Assembly: GCF_014863545.1 (NCBI RefSeq) | Contig: NZ_CP062260.1 | Location: 124,001-188,000 of the forward strand | From: Paenibacillus sp. JNUCC32 | GTDB taxonomy: Bacteria > Bacillota > Bacilli > Paenibacillales > Paenibacillaceae | Reading direction: 5' to 3' | Length of the DNA stretch: 64,000 bases | Shown: positions 51,390 to 60,310 of the stretch, in pieces | Numbering within the stretch: position 1 is the first letter of the stretch | How the letters are laid out: each line of letters starts with the position of its first letter | Translations under genes and position numbers: made by a program | Notes under the pieces: generated by a model | The model's input: only the letters and a program-made list of their open reading frames with translations | Databases searched by the model: none | What the model was told of the DNA's origin: nothing

Positions 51390-52163
51390 ATGTCCGGCTT
51401 TACGGTTGAAAATGTCTCGAAGGTCTATGGCGGCGATCTTCCAACAATCTCGCTTCAAAATATAAACCTGCAGGTGAGGGACGGCGAATTTCTGTGCATC
51501 CTCGGGCCGAGCGGCTGCGGAAAAAGCACGCTGCTGGAGCTGCTGGCGGGATTGCAGCTTCCGACGGAGGGCGACATTTTGCTGGATGGCAAGAAGGTTC
51601 AGGGGCCTACGCGGAGCTCTGGGGTCGTATTCCAGGATGCATCCCTGTACCCGTGGCGCACCATTTCGCAGAACGTCGGCCTTGGGCTGGAGCTTGCCGG
51701 CATGAAAAAAGCGGAGCGGCAAACGCTCGTGGACAAATATCTGAGCATGGTCGGCTTGGAGGGATTCGGCTCGAAATATCCACATCATTTATCGGGAGGC
51801 ATGCGGCAGCGAGCAGGGATCGCAAGAGCGCTCGTGAGCAGTCCGAGCATCCTCCTGATGGACGAGCCGTTCGGCGCGGTGGACCATCTTACCCGGCTTC
51901 AGCTTCAGCAGGATCTGCTCCGCATATGGCAGGAGGAGCAGAAAACGGTGGTGTTTGTGACCCATGACGTATCCGAAGCCGTCTTTCTCGCAGACCGGGT
52001 CGTCCTGCTGTCCCCGCGCCCCGGGCGCATTCACCATATTTTCGACGTTCCCCATGAGCGTCCGCGCAAGCGGGAGGATGCCAGCCTCCTGAAGATTCAG
52101 AACGACATCTACGCTGCGATTTATGACGTCAAGACGGAAGAGGATTTGGAATTTACGATTTAA
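51390..52163 (+). CDS. ABC transporter ATPase, SsuB/TauB-like
   Basis: 257 residues with Walker A GPSGCGKST (K45), Q-loop VFQDASLYPW, signature LSGGMRQRAGIARAL, Walker B ILLMDEPF and the H-loop VTHDVSEA. It drives the preceding permease. ATG 51390 follows AGGAGG; the longer frame from 51273 overlaps the lipoprotein gene and has no site. Twenty-two bases separate it from that gene. Confidence 0.95.
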   Translation: MSGFTVENVSKVYGGDLPTISLQNINLQVRDGEFLCILGPSGCGKSTLLELLAGLQLPTEGDILLDGKKVQGPTRSSGVVFQDASLYPWRTISQNVGLGLELAGMKKAERQTLVDKYLSMVGLEGFGSKYPHHLSGGMRQRAGIARALVSSPSILLMDEPFGAVDHLTRLQLQQDLLRIWQEEQKTVVFVTHDVSEAVFLADRVVLLSPRPGRIHHIFDVPHERPRKREDASLLKIQNDIYAAIYDVKTEEDLEFTI

Positions 52164-52197
52164 ACGGCAGCTTGATATCAGAAGGGACGAGGAGCCT

Positions 52198-53040
52198 ATG
52201 TCAAATATCGTAAGCAAGGAATGGGTGCTGGAACAGCTGCAGTCGAATCCGGGTCAGCTTGTCGTTGCGGACGTCCGATTCAGCCCGGGCGATGCGAATT
52301 ACGGCTACGAGGCTTATCAGCGCGAGCATGTGCCCGGTGCCGTATTCGTTGATTTGAAAAAGGATTTGACGGATTCTCCAGGCGAGCACGGCGGCCGGAG
52401 CCCCTTGCCGCATACGGAGGAGCTGGCCCGGCGGCTCGGCAAGCTCGGGATCGATGCGAGTACGCCCGTCGTTGTCTATGACGATGACCTTCGCCCGGAA
52501 GGTGCGCGGTTATGGTGGATTTTGAAATACCTGGGCCACGGTTCGGCATATATATTGGATGGAGGATTCGCCGGCTGGAAGTCGGCCGGATATCCGCTCA
52601 CCTCGAAGAGAAGCGAGGCGGCTCCGCGAGTATTCCAAGCGAATGTGCGGGAGGAATGGCTGGCTGATGTGAATGAGGTGAGGGCAAAGATCGGCAAAAC
52701 CGGCGTGACCCTGCTCGATTCAAGGGATTGGAAGCAGTTCACGGGAGAAACGGCACCACTGGATCCGGTGGCCGGACATATACCGGGAGCGGCGCATGCC
52801 TATTGGAAGGACGGGATCGATGAAGACGGGACGCTAAAGGGAGCCGAGCGGCAGCGGGAGCGTTTTGCCGGGTTGTCCTTCGATGATGAAGTGATTGTGT
52901 ATTGCGGATCTGGGTTGTCGGCTTGCCCGAACGTGCTGGCTTTGCGGGAAGCCGGGTACCGCAAGGTGAAGCTGTACGCAGGCAGCTGGAGCGATTGGAT
53001 CAGCTACAAGGACCATGAGATTGCCGCAGGTGAAGATTGA
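52198..53040 (+). CDS. Sulfurtransferase, two-domain rhodanese
   Basis: 280 residues with two rhodanese domains (about 1-135 and 150-280). The active cysteine is C236 in YCGSGLSACPN. The CGSGxSA loop is closer to 3-mercaptopyruvate sulfurtransferases than to thiosulfate rhodaneses (CRxGxR type). It would move sulfane sulfur between donors and acceptors in the cytoplasm. It follows the ABC operon by 34 bases with GACGAGGAG as ribosome site, supporting a sulfur theme for the whole cluster. Confidence 0.93.
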   Translation: MSNIVSKEWVLEQLQSNPGQLVVADVRFSPGDANYGYEAYQREHVPGAVFVDLKKDLTDSPGEHGGRSPLPHTEELARRLGKLGIDASTPVVVYDDDLRPEGARLWWILKYLGHGSAYILDGGFAGWKSAGYPLTSKRSEAAPRVFQANVREEWLADVNEVRAKIGKTGVTLLDSRDWKQFTGETAPLDPVAGHIPGAAHAYWKDGIDEDGTLKGAERQRERFAGLSFDDEVIVYCGSGLSACPNVLALREAGYRKVKLYAGSWSDWISYKDHEIAAGED

Positions 53041-53097
53041 TCATGGATCATGCTGAGACTGCAGCAAGTTAAGGTGCTTCTCGCAGGTTATCCCGAC

Positions 53098-53125
53098 TTG
53101 ACGTAAGGTTTATCGACGGTATAGT
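53098..53125 (+). promoter_or_regulatory. Promoter of AraC-family gene
   Basis: TTGACG (53098-53103), 16-base spacer, TATAGT (53120-53125), about 50 bases before the start codon. Confidence 0.55.
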
Positions 53126-53178
53126 TGAAATCATAACCGTTCGAAATCGACATGCGGCAAGGGGGATTAACAACCTTG

Positions 53179-53958
53179 ATGGAATGTAAAAGTTTTATTG
53201 GCGCGCATGATGAACATTGGGAAGATGACGGCTTAAGAAGCCACCAGGAACTTGAGATTACGTTGATAATGGAAGGTAGCGGCCGCTTTTGCGCGCACGG
53301 CAGGGAAGCGAGAGTGGAATCCGGGAACGTGGTTCTCATTCCGTCCGAGGTTCCCCATTCGTTCCACGCGTTGTCTCCTATACGCTTCGGCGTGCTTTTG
53401 GCAGACCGCATTCCGTCTGAGGTGAAGGAGCTGTTCGACAGGCTTATTCAGGATGGCGGCACTCGTATCATCGCCCTGTCCCGTCTGGATCGGGACCGTT
53501 ATGAACGCTTGTTCCGCGAATGGCTGAGAATCCGTTCTAGTCCGTTGAAAGACCCGATACGGAATTATGGGGTCTGGGTGGAGCTGCTTTTATTGTTTCT
53601 TAACGAACACGCCCATTCCGATCATCAGGCGCTGTCCATCTCGTTTATCGGCGACTACATCCGTCAGCATATCCGGGATCCAATGCATGTCTCTACCCTG
53701 GCGGAAATGGCGGGACTGTCCGAGGATGGCTTCCGCAAGCAGTTCGCCAAAATATACGGCATGACCCCGAAGCAGTACCAGCAGCAATGCCGGCTTGCGG
53801 AAGCGAAGTGGCTCTTAAGCTCCTCCGATAAAGACCTCCAGTCGCTTGCCGAATCGGTTGGCTTCTCCCAGCTTCACTCGTTCTCGCTCTGGTTCAAAAA
53901 AATGGAGGGCTGCCCCCCATCGGAGTGGAGAAACCGGCAGCGCCTATATCATCACTAA
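53179..53958 (+). CDS. AraC-family regulator with cupin sensor domain
   Basis: 259 residues: N-terminal cupin (about 15-80, SHQELEITLIMEGSGRF, then GNVVLIPSEVPHSF) for a small ligand, and two helix-turn-helix motifs at the C-terminus (DPMHVSTLAEMAGLSEDGFRKQFAKIYG and LQSLAESVGFSQLHSFSLWFKKMEG). It probably controls the dioxygenase-like gene downstream. The start is ATG 53179 or the TTG three bases earlier; AAGGGGGA lies 10-13 bases upstream. Confidence 0.88.
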   Translation: MECKSFIGAHDEHWEDDGLRSHQELEITLIMEGSGRFCAHGREARVESGNVVLIPSEVPHSFHALSPIRFGVLLADRIPSEVKELFDRLIQDGGTRIIALSRLDRDRYERLFREWLRIRSSPLKDPIRNYGVWVELLLLFLNEHAHSDHQALSISFIGDYIRQHIRDPMHVSTLAEMAGLSEDGFRKQFAKIYGMTPKQYQQQCRLAEAKWLLSSSDKDLQSLAESVGFSQLHSFSLWFKKMEGCPPSEWRNRQRLYHH

Positions 53959-54047
53959 CGCGCTTACGATGGCCTACCGCGGATGCAAACGGGTTTTGCG
54001 TAAATTTGGTTCGGTTTTCGGTAACGACTTCCTCTTTCGGATCCAAT

Positions 54048-54093
54048 AGGATAAGGATACTTGAAGCGTGGATGTTTCGCTTCAGGTTATCCT
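54048..54093 (+). other. Two-tier hairpin upstream of dioxygenase gene
   Basis: AGGATAA pairs with TTATCCT and, inside, TGAAGCG pairs with CGCTTCA. No T tract follows. The structure ends seven bases before the ribosome site and could affect translation or be a leftover terminator of the AraC gene. Confidence 0.4.
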
Positions 54094-54117
54094 GACGGAC
54101 AGAAAGGGAGGTTTGTT

Positions 54118-55014
54118 ATGAAGGTGACCATCGGACAACGGGAATTGGAGTGGGGAGGTAAATACCTCACGGAATTAAGAGACTGCAATGACATGCTGGA
54201 GGATACGGTCGCGCTGCGAAACCGGCTGCAGGAGGATGGATATCTCCTGATTCGCGGTTTCCATAAGCGGGAAGAGGTCTTGAACGCAAGAATGGAGTTC
54301 TTGAATAAACTCGGGGCCATGGGCAGGCTGGATCCCCATGCCCTTGTCGAAGACGGGATCATCGGATCGGAGAACAAGGGCGGAATGTGGGGCGGCAGTA
54401 CCGAGGAATTGCTGCCGGATTTCTCCCAGTTTTTGGACGTTGTCAATTCGCCAGCGGTGCTGGACTTCTTTGGACGATTGCTGGGCGGAGCCGCGATGAC
54501 ATACGACTACAAGTGGCCGCGCGCCGTCGCTCGCGGAGGCAATACCGGCGCTCATTACGATGTTGTGTATATGGGTAGAGGCACGAAGGATTTGTACACT
54601 ATGTGGACGCCGTTTGGGGATATCCCTCTTGAAATGGGAACGTTGGCGATGTGTCTCGGGTCCCAGCATTTTACGAAAATCAAGATGACCTACGGGGAAA
54701 TGGACGTTGATCGTGACAATGTTGCCACGGGCTGGTTCTCCGAGGATCCCGTCGAGATTGTGAACCGTTACGGCGGGCAATGGGCGACGACCGCTTTTGA
54801 AGCCGGAGACGCCATTATTTTCGGAATGTATATGATGCACACCTCGCTGAACAACAGCACCAACCGTTACCGAATCAGCGCGGATACCCGTTATCAGCTT
54901 GCATCCGAACCGGTGGATGAGCGATGGATCGGCCGCAAACCCAAAGGTCATTATGCTTGGGGACGCACACCGCAGAAGTCCGTAGCCGAAGCCCGCAAGG
55001 AATGGGGAGTATAA
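54118..55014 (+). CDS. Phytanoyl-CoA dioxygenase family protein
   Basis: 298 residues, a non-heme iron/2-oxoglutarate oxygenase of the PhyH type. The facial triad is visible: H146 and D148 (GAHYDVVYMG) and H241 (MMHTSLNN); R250 or R252 would bind 2-oxoglutarate. The entry segment DGYLLIRGFHKREEVLNARMEFL is typical of the family. It hydroxylates an unknown small molecule in the cytoplasm. ATG 54118 follows AAAGGGAGG. The upstream AraC regulator is its probable controller. Confidence 0.88.
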   Translation: MKVTIGQRELEWGGKYLTELRDCNDMLEDTVALRNRLQEDGYLLIRGFHKREEVLNARMEFLNKLGAMGRLDPHALVEDGIIGSENKGGMWGGSTEELLPDFSQFLDVVNSPAVLDFFGRLLGGAAMTYDYKWPRAVARGGNTGAHYDVVYMGRGTKDLYTMWTPFGDIPLEMGTLAMCLGSQHFTKIKMTYGEMDVDRDNVATGWFSEDPVEIVNRYGGQWATTAFEAGDAIIFGMYMMHTSLNNSTNRYRISADTRYQLASEPVDERWIGRKPKGHYAWGRTPQKSVAEARKEWGV

Positions 55015-55094
55015 GAGTTCTAATGGCTTAAGCTCAGATTTGCAAGTAGAGTACATCGCAAAAAAGAACACAAAGCTCGTCGACCAGATCACTG

Positions 55095-55129
55095 GAGGCA
55101 TGGCCATGAAGCCGTGCCTCTTTGTTATT
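55095..55129 (+). terminator. Terminator of dioxygenase gene
   Basis: GAGGCATGG (55095-55103) pairs with CCGTGCCTC (55112-55120), followed by a T-rich tail. Confidence 0.8.
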
Positions 55130-55212
55130 TTTATGCGGTGAAGGCAGGCGTATCATGCTCCGCATGTTGCATTTGGCAGGAAGCATTTTATTTGAGGCGG
55201 GAGGGATTTCAT

Positions 55213-56070
55213 GTGAAGGAGATGGTCTTCGAGCATGCCAATATGAAGTACGGCATACCTTCGGACATGGAAAGAAAGGGCGGAATCTGGATTCTCCGTG
55301 CAGGCCGGAGTTTGGCCAGGCCCAACTACAGCGTCGGCCCCAAAATATCCGAGAACTATGCGCTGCATTTTGTCTTGAACGGGAAAATCTCGCTGGCATT
55401 CGGGGATAAGGTGGTTACGTTGTCGGCAGGAGATGCCTTTTGCCTGTTTCCTCATACGAGGTACAGTTATTGGGAACCGAACGGCGATCCCGAACCGACG
55501 CTGCGCATGCAGTGGATCGTCTTGGACGGAGAAGCAGCGGAGAGCGCATTGACCCGAATCGGGCTGCACCCCTCCACGCCCTTTCTGCATAACGTGATGA
55601 AGGGCGGGCTGCAGGCGGTGCTGGATCAAATTTACGGGTGCGTGGATGACGATACCATCGGTCACGAGTTTGGACGGCAGAAGCGGTTGTATCAGCTGTT
55701 TGAACTTTTGGCTGCCGCTCCGGCCAAAAGAGAAACGAAAGCGAATTGGCTCGAACAAAGCGTGCACTACATGGATTCCCACTACATGGAAGGGATTACG
55801 GTGACGGATGTGGTCCATCAAGCCGGCGTGCACCGGACGCATCTGTACTGCGAATTCATTCGGGTGCATGGCATCAGTCCGAGCCATTATTTGATGAAGC
55901 TGCGGATGGAGCGGGCAGCGGTTCTGCTGACCGAAACCGACGTGTCCGTGACGGAGGTGGCGTTCTCGCTGGGATATTCCAATCTCCATACGTTTTCGAG
56001 AGCATTCGCTAAGTATTATCGCATATCGCCTACTTCGTATCGGCTGCAGCATGCGCCGGTACCCATATAG
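55213..56070 (+). CDS. AraC-family regulator with cupin domain
   Basis: 285 residues: cupin sensor (about 25-95, ENYALHFVLNGKISLAFGDKVVTLSAGDAFCLFPHTRYSYW) and C-terminal double helix-turn-helix (EGITVTDVVHQAGVHRTHLYCEFIRVHG and SVTEVAFSLGYSNLHTFSRAFAKYY). Such proteins regulate carbohydrate genes in Paenibacillus. GTG 55213 follows GGGAGGG by eight bases; ATG 55222 is also possible. The target is not certain; the GH16 gene downstream has its own unit. Confidence 0.88.
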   Translation: MKEMVFEHANMKYGIPSDMERKGGIWILRAGRSLARPNYSVGPKISENYALHFVLNGKISLAFGDKVVTLSAGDAFCLFPHTRYSYWEPNGDPEPTLRMQWIVLDGEAAESALTRIGLHPSTPFLHNVMKGGLQAVLDQIYGCVDDDTIGHEFGRQKRLYQLFELLAAAPAKRETKANWLEQSVHYMDSHYMEGITVTDVVHQAGVHRTHLYCEFIRVHGISPSHYLMKLRMERAAVLLTETDVSVTEVAFSLGYSNLHTFSRAFAKYYRISPTSYRLQHAPVPI

Positions 56071-56093
56071 TGAACCAGGCGGGTAGGGATAAC

Positions 56094-56138
56094 AAGACTG
56101 TGACAGGGTAGAGCATAAGGCCCGTTGCAGTCTTTTTT
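56094..56138 (+). terminator. Terminator of second AraC gene
   Basis: AAGACTG and CAGTCTT pair over a 27-base loop region, followed by a seven-T run. The stem is short. Confidence 0.6.
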
Positions 56139-56356
56139 TGCTTGGCAAGGCAGCAAGATCCGTTAAATAGTGTCGTTTTATCCTTAAAATGGCTAAGATT
56201 TCCAAGTGATTTGCATGTAGGATAGAATGGATCAACGATTCTTGGTGGTCACACGGCTATGAGATGAAGGGAGGAATTGAGCGGTCAGGGGGATGAGCAG
56301 CGCGGGATCTTCGAGCTTTTTTCCGTTTATTACATTTCAAGAAAGAGGTGTTATTC

Positions 56357-57127
56357 ATGAAAAAGCTAAGTGTGTTCAGAAAGAAAATGACGACAATGCT
56401 TATGGCTGGCAGTTTGTTATGCGGATTGTTGGTACCGATTCAAGCGTCGGCTGCCGACGTTGCATTTAATGAGCCGCTGAACGGCAAGAACCCTAATCTG
56501 TTTTATACTTCCGATGGATGGGCGAATGGCCCGGATTTCGGGGTGGGCTGGAAGGCGGCAAACCAGGAGTTCTCTAACGGAGTTATGGCTTTACGGCTTG
56601 ACAATGCGGGATGTCCTGCGAGCTGCTCGGGCAAATCCTATGCTTCCGGTGAATATGCGACACATCTGAAGTACGGCTACGGCCGGGTTGAAGCGCGGAT
56701 CAAAGCGGCTAAGGGAACGGGCTTGGTGACGAGCCTCTTTACGTATTCCGGTCAAGCCACAGGCACGTCCAATGACGAAATCGATATCGAAATCCTGGGA
56801 AAGGACACTACGAAGATGGAAACGAATTATTTTACGAATGGCGTAGGCCAGCACAGCACCATCATCAATTTAGGGTTTGATGCGTCGCTCGATTTCCATA
56901 CTTATGCGTTCGAATGGTCACCATCATCCATCAAGTGGTACGTAGACGGCCAACTGGTTCATACGGAGAATGGCTCCCGCGGGGCGCTTCCGACAAGTCC
57001 GGGCCATATCATGGTTAATCTGTGGTCAGGATCAGGACCGGCCGAGATATGGACCGGAACATTCAATTACCCGGGTTCGCCGATACGCGCGTACTATGAC
57101 TGGATCAAATTCACGCCGGCCAACTAG
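56357..57127 (+). CDS. Secreted GH16 endo-beta-1,3-1,4-glucanase (lichenase)
   Basis: 256 residues with a Sec signal peptide cut after about residue 32 (IQASA-ADVAF). The mature jelly-roll enzyme has the catalytic motif DEIDIEILG: E141 nucleophile, D143, E145 acid/base. DTTKMETNYFTNGVGQH and FEWSPSSIKWYVDG match Bacillus lichenase closely. It would hydrolyse mixed-linkage beta-glucan outside the cell and give short beta-linked oligosaccharides. Ribosome site AAAGAGGTG. It lies upstream of an oligosaccharide uptake cluster. Confidence 0.94.
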   Translation: MKKLSVFRKKMTTMLMAGSLLCGLLVPIQASAADVAFNEPLNGKNPNLFYTSDGWANGPDFGVGWKAANQEFSNGVMALRLDNAGCPASCSGKSYASGEYATHLKYGYGRVEARIKAAKGTGLVTSLFTYSGQATGTSNDEIDIEILGKDTTKMETNYFTNGVGQHSTIINLGFDASLDFHTYAFEWSPSSIKWYVDGQLVHTENGSRGALPTSPGHIMVNLWSGSGPAEIWTGTFNYPGSPIRAYYDWIKFTPAN

Positions 57128-57130
57128 TTT

Positions 57131-57155
57131 ATCGGGTATTTACCCGATGATTTTA
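57131..57155 (+). terminator. Short hairpin after lichenase gene
   Basis: ATCGGGT (57131-57137) and ACCCGAT (57142-57148), then GATTTTAT. First of two terminators. Confidence 0.55.
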
Positions 57156-57217
57156 TCAGGTATGTTGAAGTTTCTTTGATGAGCATCCGCTCATTGCTCT
57201 GGAATCATCGCACCAAC

Positions 57218-57259
57218 AAGCTGCCCCAGGTCAGAAATGACATTTGGGGCAGCTTTTTA
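57218..57259 (+). terminator. Main terminator after lichenase gene
   Basis: AAGCTGCCCCA (57218-57228) pairs with TGGGGCAGCTT (57245-57255), then TTTATTT. Confidence 0.88.
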
Positions 57260-57352
57260 TTTACAACTATGGAATATAGATGATAGAGTTTTTTACAACA
57301 AATGTATGGATACAACGCTTACAAGAAAATATTGGTTATGGAGGGATTTATC

Positions 57353-58231
57353 ATGCCATCGATCATGCGGGAAGAAGCGATACCGAAGGAAAAAGTAATA
57401 TTAGCCAAGAATTATCCGATTTTTGTCGCCGATACGATTGGCGTGACCAGCCCCTATCAGAAGCTTCATTGGCACAACGTGCTGGAGATAAATTACATTA
57501 AATCCGGTATGGGTTACTACATCATCAACGGGCAAAAATTTGAATTCCAGCAAGGGGATGTACTTCTCATCAACTCGAATGATCTTCACTGCGCTTACGA
57601 GACGAAGGATCTGGTCATGACTGTCATTTCATTTGATTCGACTTGGTTTATCCATAACCTCCGGTTCGATCCGGAACTGTTCAGCCCGTTCCGCGAGATG
57701 GGCAAGCATTACTTGAACCTGATCCCCCGCGACCATCCGGCCATGGGGAAGCTGCGTTCGCTGCTGTTTGAGCTGCAGGAGGAGCATGTGGGGGAACAGC
57801 GGTCTTACGCTACGGTAGTATACTCGCTTCTGCTCCAATTCCTGGCCATCGTAAACCGGGAGTGCCGGATGGAAGGGGAAGGCGGAAGCGAACCCAGCAT
57901 CAGCGAACGGCAGCTGGAGAAAATGCGTCAAGTCATCATGGTGATGGAGCAAAATTTCGCCCACCCCTGGACGCTGGAGGAATTGGCTTCCCTGGTCTAT
58001 CTCAGTCCTTCCAGGTTCAGCGAAATATTCAAGCGCGCGGTCGGCATGCCGCCCCTCTTGTACCTGATCCACATTCGGCTGGAGCAGGCGGTCACGATGC
58101 TGGAAGGAGGCCATATGAAAGTGATGGACGTCGCCCTGGAATGCGGCTTTCGCACGCTGACCAATTTTAATCGTCTGTTCAAAAAGCACATCGGCATGAC
58201 GCCGAAGGCTTCACAAAGGCAACATTCCTAA
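57353..58231 (+). CDS. AraC-family regulator of the sugar ABC cluster
   Basis: 292 residues: cupin domain (about 35-100, HWHNVLEINYIKSGMGYYIINGQKFEFQQGDVLLINSNDLHC) and C-terminal helix-turn-helix pair (PWTLEELASLVYLSPSRFSEIFKRAVG and KVMDVALECGFRTLTNFNRLFKKHIG). It precedes the ABC permease genes and probably activates them. ATG 57353 follows GGAGGGA; the in-frame start at 57302 lacks a site. Confidence 0.9.
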   Translation: MPSIMREEAIPKEKVILAKNYPIFVADTIGVTSPYQKLHWHNVLEINYIKSGMGYYIINGQKFEFQQGDVLLINSNDLHCAYETKDLVMTVISFDSTWFIHNLRFDPELFSPFREMGKHYLNLIPRDHPAMGKLRSLLFELQEEHVGEQRSYATVVYSLLLQFLAIVNRECRMEGEGGSEPSISERQLEKMRQVIMVMEQNFAHPWTLEELASLVYLSPSRFSEIFKRAVGMPPLLYLIHIRLEQAVTMLEGGHMKVMDVALECGFRTLTNFNRLFKKHIGMTPKASQRQHS

Positions 58232-58257
58232 AAACCAGTGAAATAGTGCTGGTTTTT
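58231..58257 (+). terminator. Terminator of AraC gene
   Basis: AAAACCAG (58231-58238) pairs with CTGGTTTT (58249-58256). The left arm overlaps the stop codon. Confidence 0.75.
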
Positions 58258-58364
58258 GCTTGTTTTAGCAGAGAAATGAGCCTGGTCAGGCGATACAATA
58301 AAGTGGCAAGCATCTCAAGAATGTGTCAATAAACCTAACACAAAATAAAAAGGGGGAGATGCCA

Positions 58365-59318
58365 ATGCCGCAAATCGGGATCGATAGCAGGGCGGAGACA
58401 CATGTGAAGAAAGGGCGCTTGCGCCGCTTTCTGAAGCAATGGGATATACAGCTGATGGTGCTTCCGGCCATGATGTTCATTCTGGTTTTCAGCTACATTC
58501 CCATGTACGGGGTACTCATGGCGTTCCAGGACTACAGTCTGTTCAAGGGCTTTCTGAACAGCCCGTGGGTCGGCTTCAAGCATTTTGAGATGTTTTTTGG
58601 GGCGCCGGAGTTCTGGACCATTATGCGGAACACCTTGGTCATCAGCCTGCTGAAGCTGTGCATCGGGTTTCCTGCGCCGATCCTGCTTGCACTGATGCTC
58701 AATGAGGTTGGGAGGCATTCCTTCAAACGGATCGTCCAGACGATCAGTTATCTGCCTCACTTCTTGTCGTGGGTCATCGTCTCGGGCTTTGCGATCTCCA
58801 TTCTGTCCACGGACAACGGCAGTCTGAACATTCTGCTGCAGAAGCTGAGCCTGATCGATGAACCGATCAATTTTCTATCGGAGCCGAAGTACTTCTGGAG
58901 CATCCTGACGGTAACGAATGTGTGGAAGGAGATCGGTTTTTCCTCCATTGTGTATTTGGCGGCCATTGCAGGCATTAATCCCCAACTGTATGAAGCGGCT
59001 TCAATTGATGGTGCGAGCCGTCTGAAGCAGATCATCTCCATCACTATTCCGTCTATTATGCCGATTATCGTTGTGTTCTCGATTTTGGCGATCGGCAACT
59101 TCCTGAATGCCGGTTTTGAGGACATTTTGCTGCTGGCTGGCAATCCGGTATTGCGGGATGTCAGCGACGTGCTGGACACGTACGTCTACCGGATTGGCAT
59201 TCAGAACAGCCGATTCTCCTACGCTACGGCGGCGGGTCTATTCAAGGCGATCATCAGCGTATTGTTGTTGGCCGGAGCCAACTACTGGGCCCGACGGTCG
59301 GGGAACAGCCTATGGTAG
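58365..59318 (+). CDS. Sugar ABC permease, LplB type
   Basis: 317 residues, six transmembrane helices. The LplB-type N-terminus (DIQLMVLPAMMFILVFSYIPMYGVLMAFQDY) and the EAA motif EAASIDGASRLKQIISITIPSIMP near 215 are clear. ATG 58365 lies after AAAGGGGGAG; ATG 58359 is also in frame. It pairs with the next permease. This class carries poly- or oligosaccharides such as aldotetraouronates or cello-type sugars. Confidence 0.93.
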   Translation: MPQIGIDSRAETHVKKGRLRRFLKQWDIQLMVLPAMMFILVFSYIPMYGVLMAFQDYSLFKGFLNSPWVGFKHFEMFFGAPEFWTIMRNTLVISLLKLCIGFPAPILLALMLNEVGRHSFKRIVQTISYLPHFLSWVIVSGFAISILSTDNGSLNILLQKLSLIDEPINFLSEPKYFWSILTVTNVWKEIGFSSIVYLAAIAGINPQLYEAASIDGASRLKQIISITIPSIMPIIVVFSILAIGNFLNAGFEDILLLAGNPVLRDVSDVLDTYVYRIGIQNSRFSYATAAGLFKAIISVLLLAGANYWARRSGNSLW

Positions 59319-59343
59319 GGCGGAAGGGGGAGAGAAGATTCAT

Positions 59344-60237
59344 ATGAGGCTGTCAAACGGAGATCGGGTATTCGTTGGGTTCATCTACGGCTCTTTGGCA
59401 TTGCTGGCATTTATCGCGCTGTACCCATTCTGGAACGCTGCCGTCATCTCGTTTAACTCGGGGACCGACACGATGCAGGGCGGCATTACGTTCTGGCCGC
59501 GCGAATTCACGCTGGAGAATTACCGCGTAGTGTTCAAGGACGAGCGCCTCATTGACGGGTTCGTCATCTCGGTGCTCCGTACGGTGACCGGTACTTTTCT
59601 CTCCATTGTAGCAACCGCCATATTCGCTTATGGCATATCCAAACGCGAGTTGATGGGCCGGAATTTTTATATGGTCACCTGCATCGTGACGATGTACTTC
59701 AGCGGCGGACTCATTCCGAATTATTTGCTTATTCGGGAGCTGGGCCTGATGAACTCGTTTTGGGTTATGGTCGTACCAGGCATCATCAGCGTGTGGAATA
59801 TGATCATATTCCGGACGTTCTTTAAGGGCATCCCGCCCGGCCTTGAGGAGTCGGCCCATATCGACGGTTCCTCGAACTGGGGCGTATTCTTCCGAATCGT
59901 GCTTCCGCTATCGGGACCGGTCATTGCGACGCTGTCGTTGTTCACGGCCGTGTATCATTGGAATGATTGGTTTGCGCCAAGCATTTACATATCCAACACG
60001 GATCTGCTGCCGATACAGACGAAGCTTCAGCAGATCCTCAATGCCAACATCATGATGGAACAGATGCAGAACATGGATGCCGCGGCGCAGGGCCGGATGA
60101 GCGCGATGAAGGCCGTAACGACCAAGTCCTTGTCCATGGCGACCATGATGGTGGCAACCGTCCCGATCCTGTGCGTATACCCGTTCGTTCAGAAGTATTT
60201 TGTGAAGGGCGTATTAATCGGTTCTTTGAAGGAGTAA
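59344..60237 (+). CDS. Sugar ABC permease, LplC/YtcP type
   Basis: 297 residues, six transmembrane helices, with EAA motif EESAHIDGSSNWGVFFRIVLPLSGP near 175. The C-terminus QKYFVKGVLIGSLKE is diagnostic of the YtcP group. AAGGGGGAG precedes ATG 59344. It is 25 bases after the LplB-type gene. Confidence 0.93.
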   Translation: MRLSNGDRVFVGFIYGSLALLAFIALYPFWNAAVISFNSGTDTMQGGITFWPREFTLENYRVVFKDERLIDGFVISVLRTVTGTFLSIVATAIFAYGISKRELMGRNFYMVTCIVTMYFSGGLIPNYLLIRELGLMNSFWVMVVPGIISVWNMIIFRTFFKGIPPGLEESAHIDGSSNWGVFFRIVLPLSGPVIATLSLFTAVYHWNDWFAPSIYISNTDLLPIQTKLQQILNANIMMEQMQNMDAAAQGRMSAMKAVTTKSLSMATMMVATVPILCVYPFVQKYFVKGVLIGSLKE

Positions 60238-60310
60238 TTCATCAGCCATCTTGCCAAGGGTTTGAAGCGGCAGCTTTGACCATAGATGAATCATGAAGGG
60301 AGCACTTGGA

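Noticed and set aside
55153..56235. 360-codon minus-strand frame over the AraC gene
   Set aside because: The plus-strand frame has clear cupin and helix-turn-helix motifs; the minus frame has none and no ribosome site.
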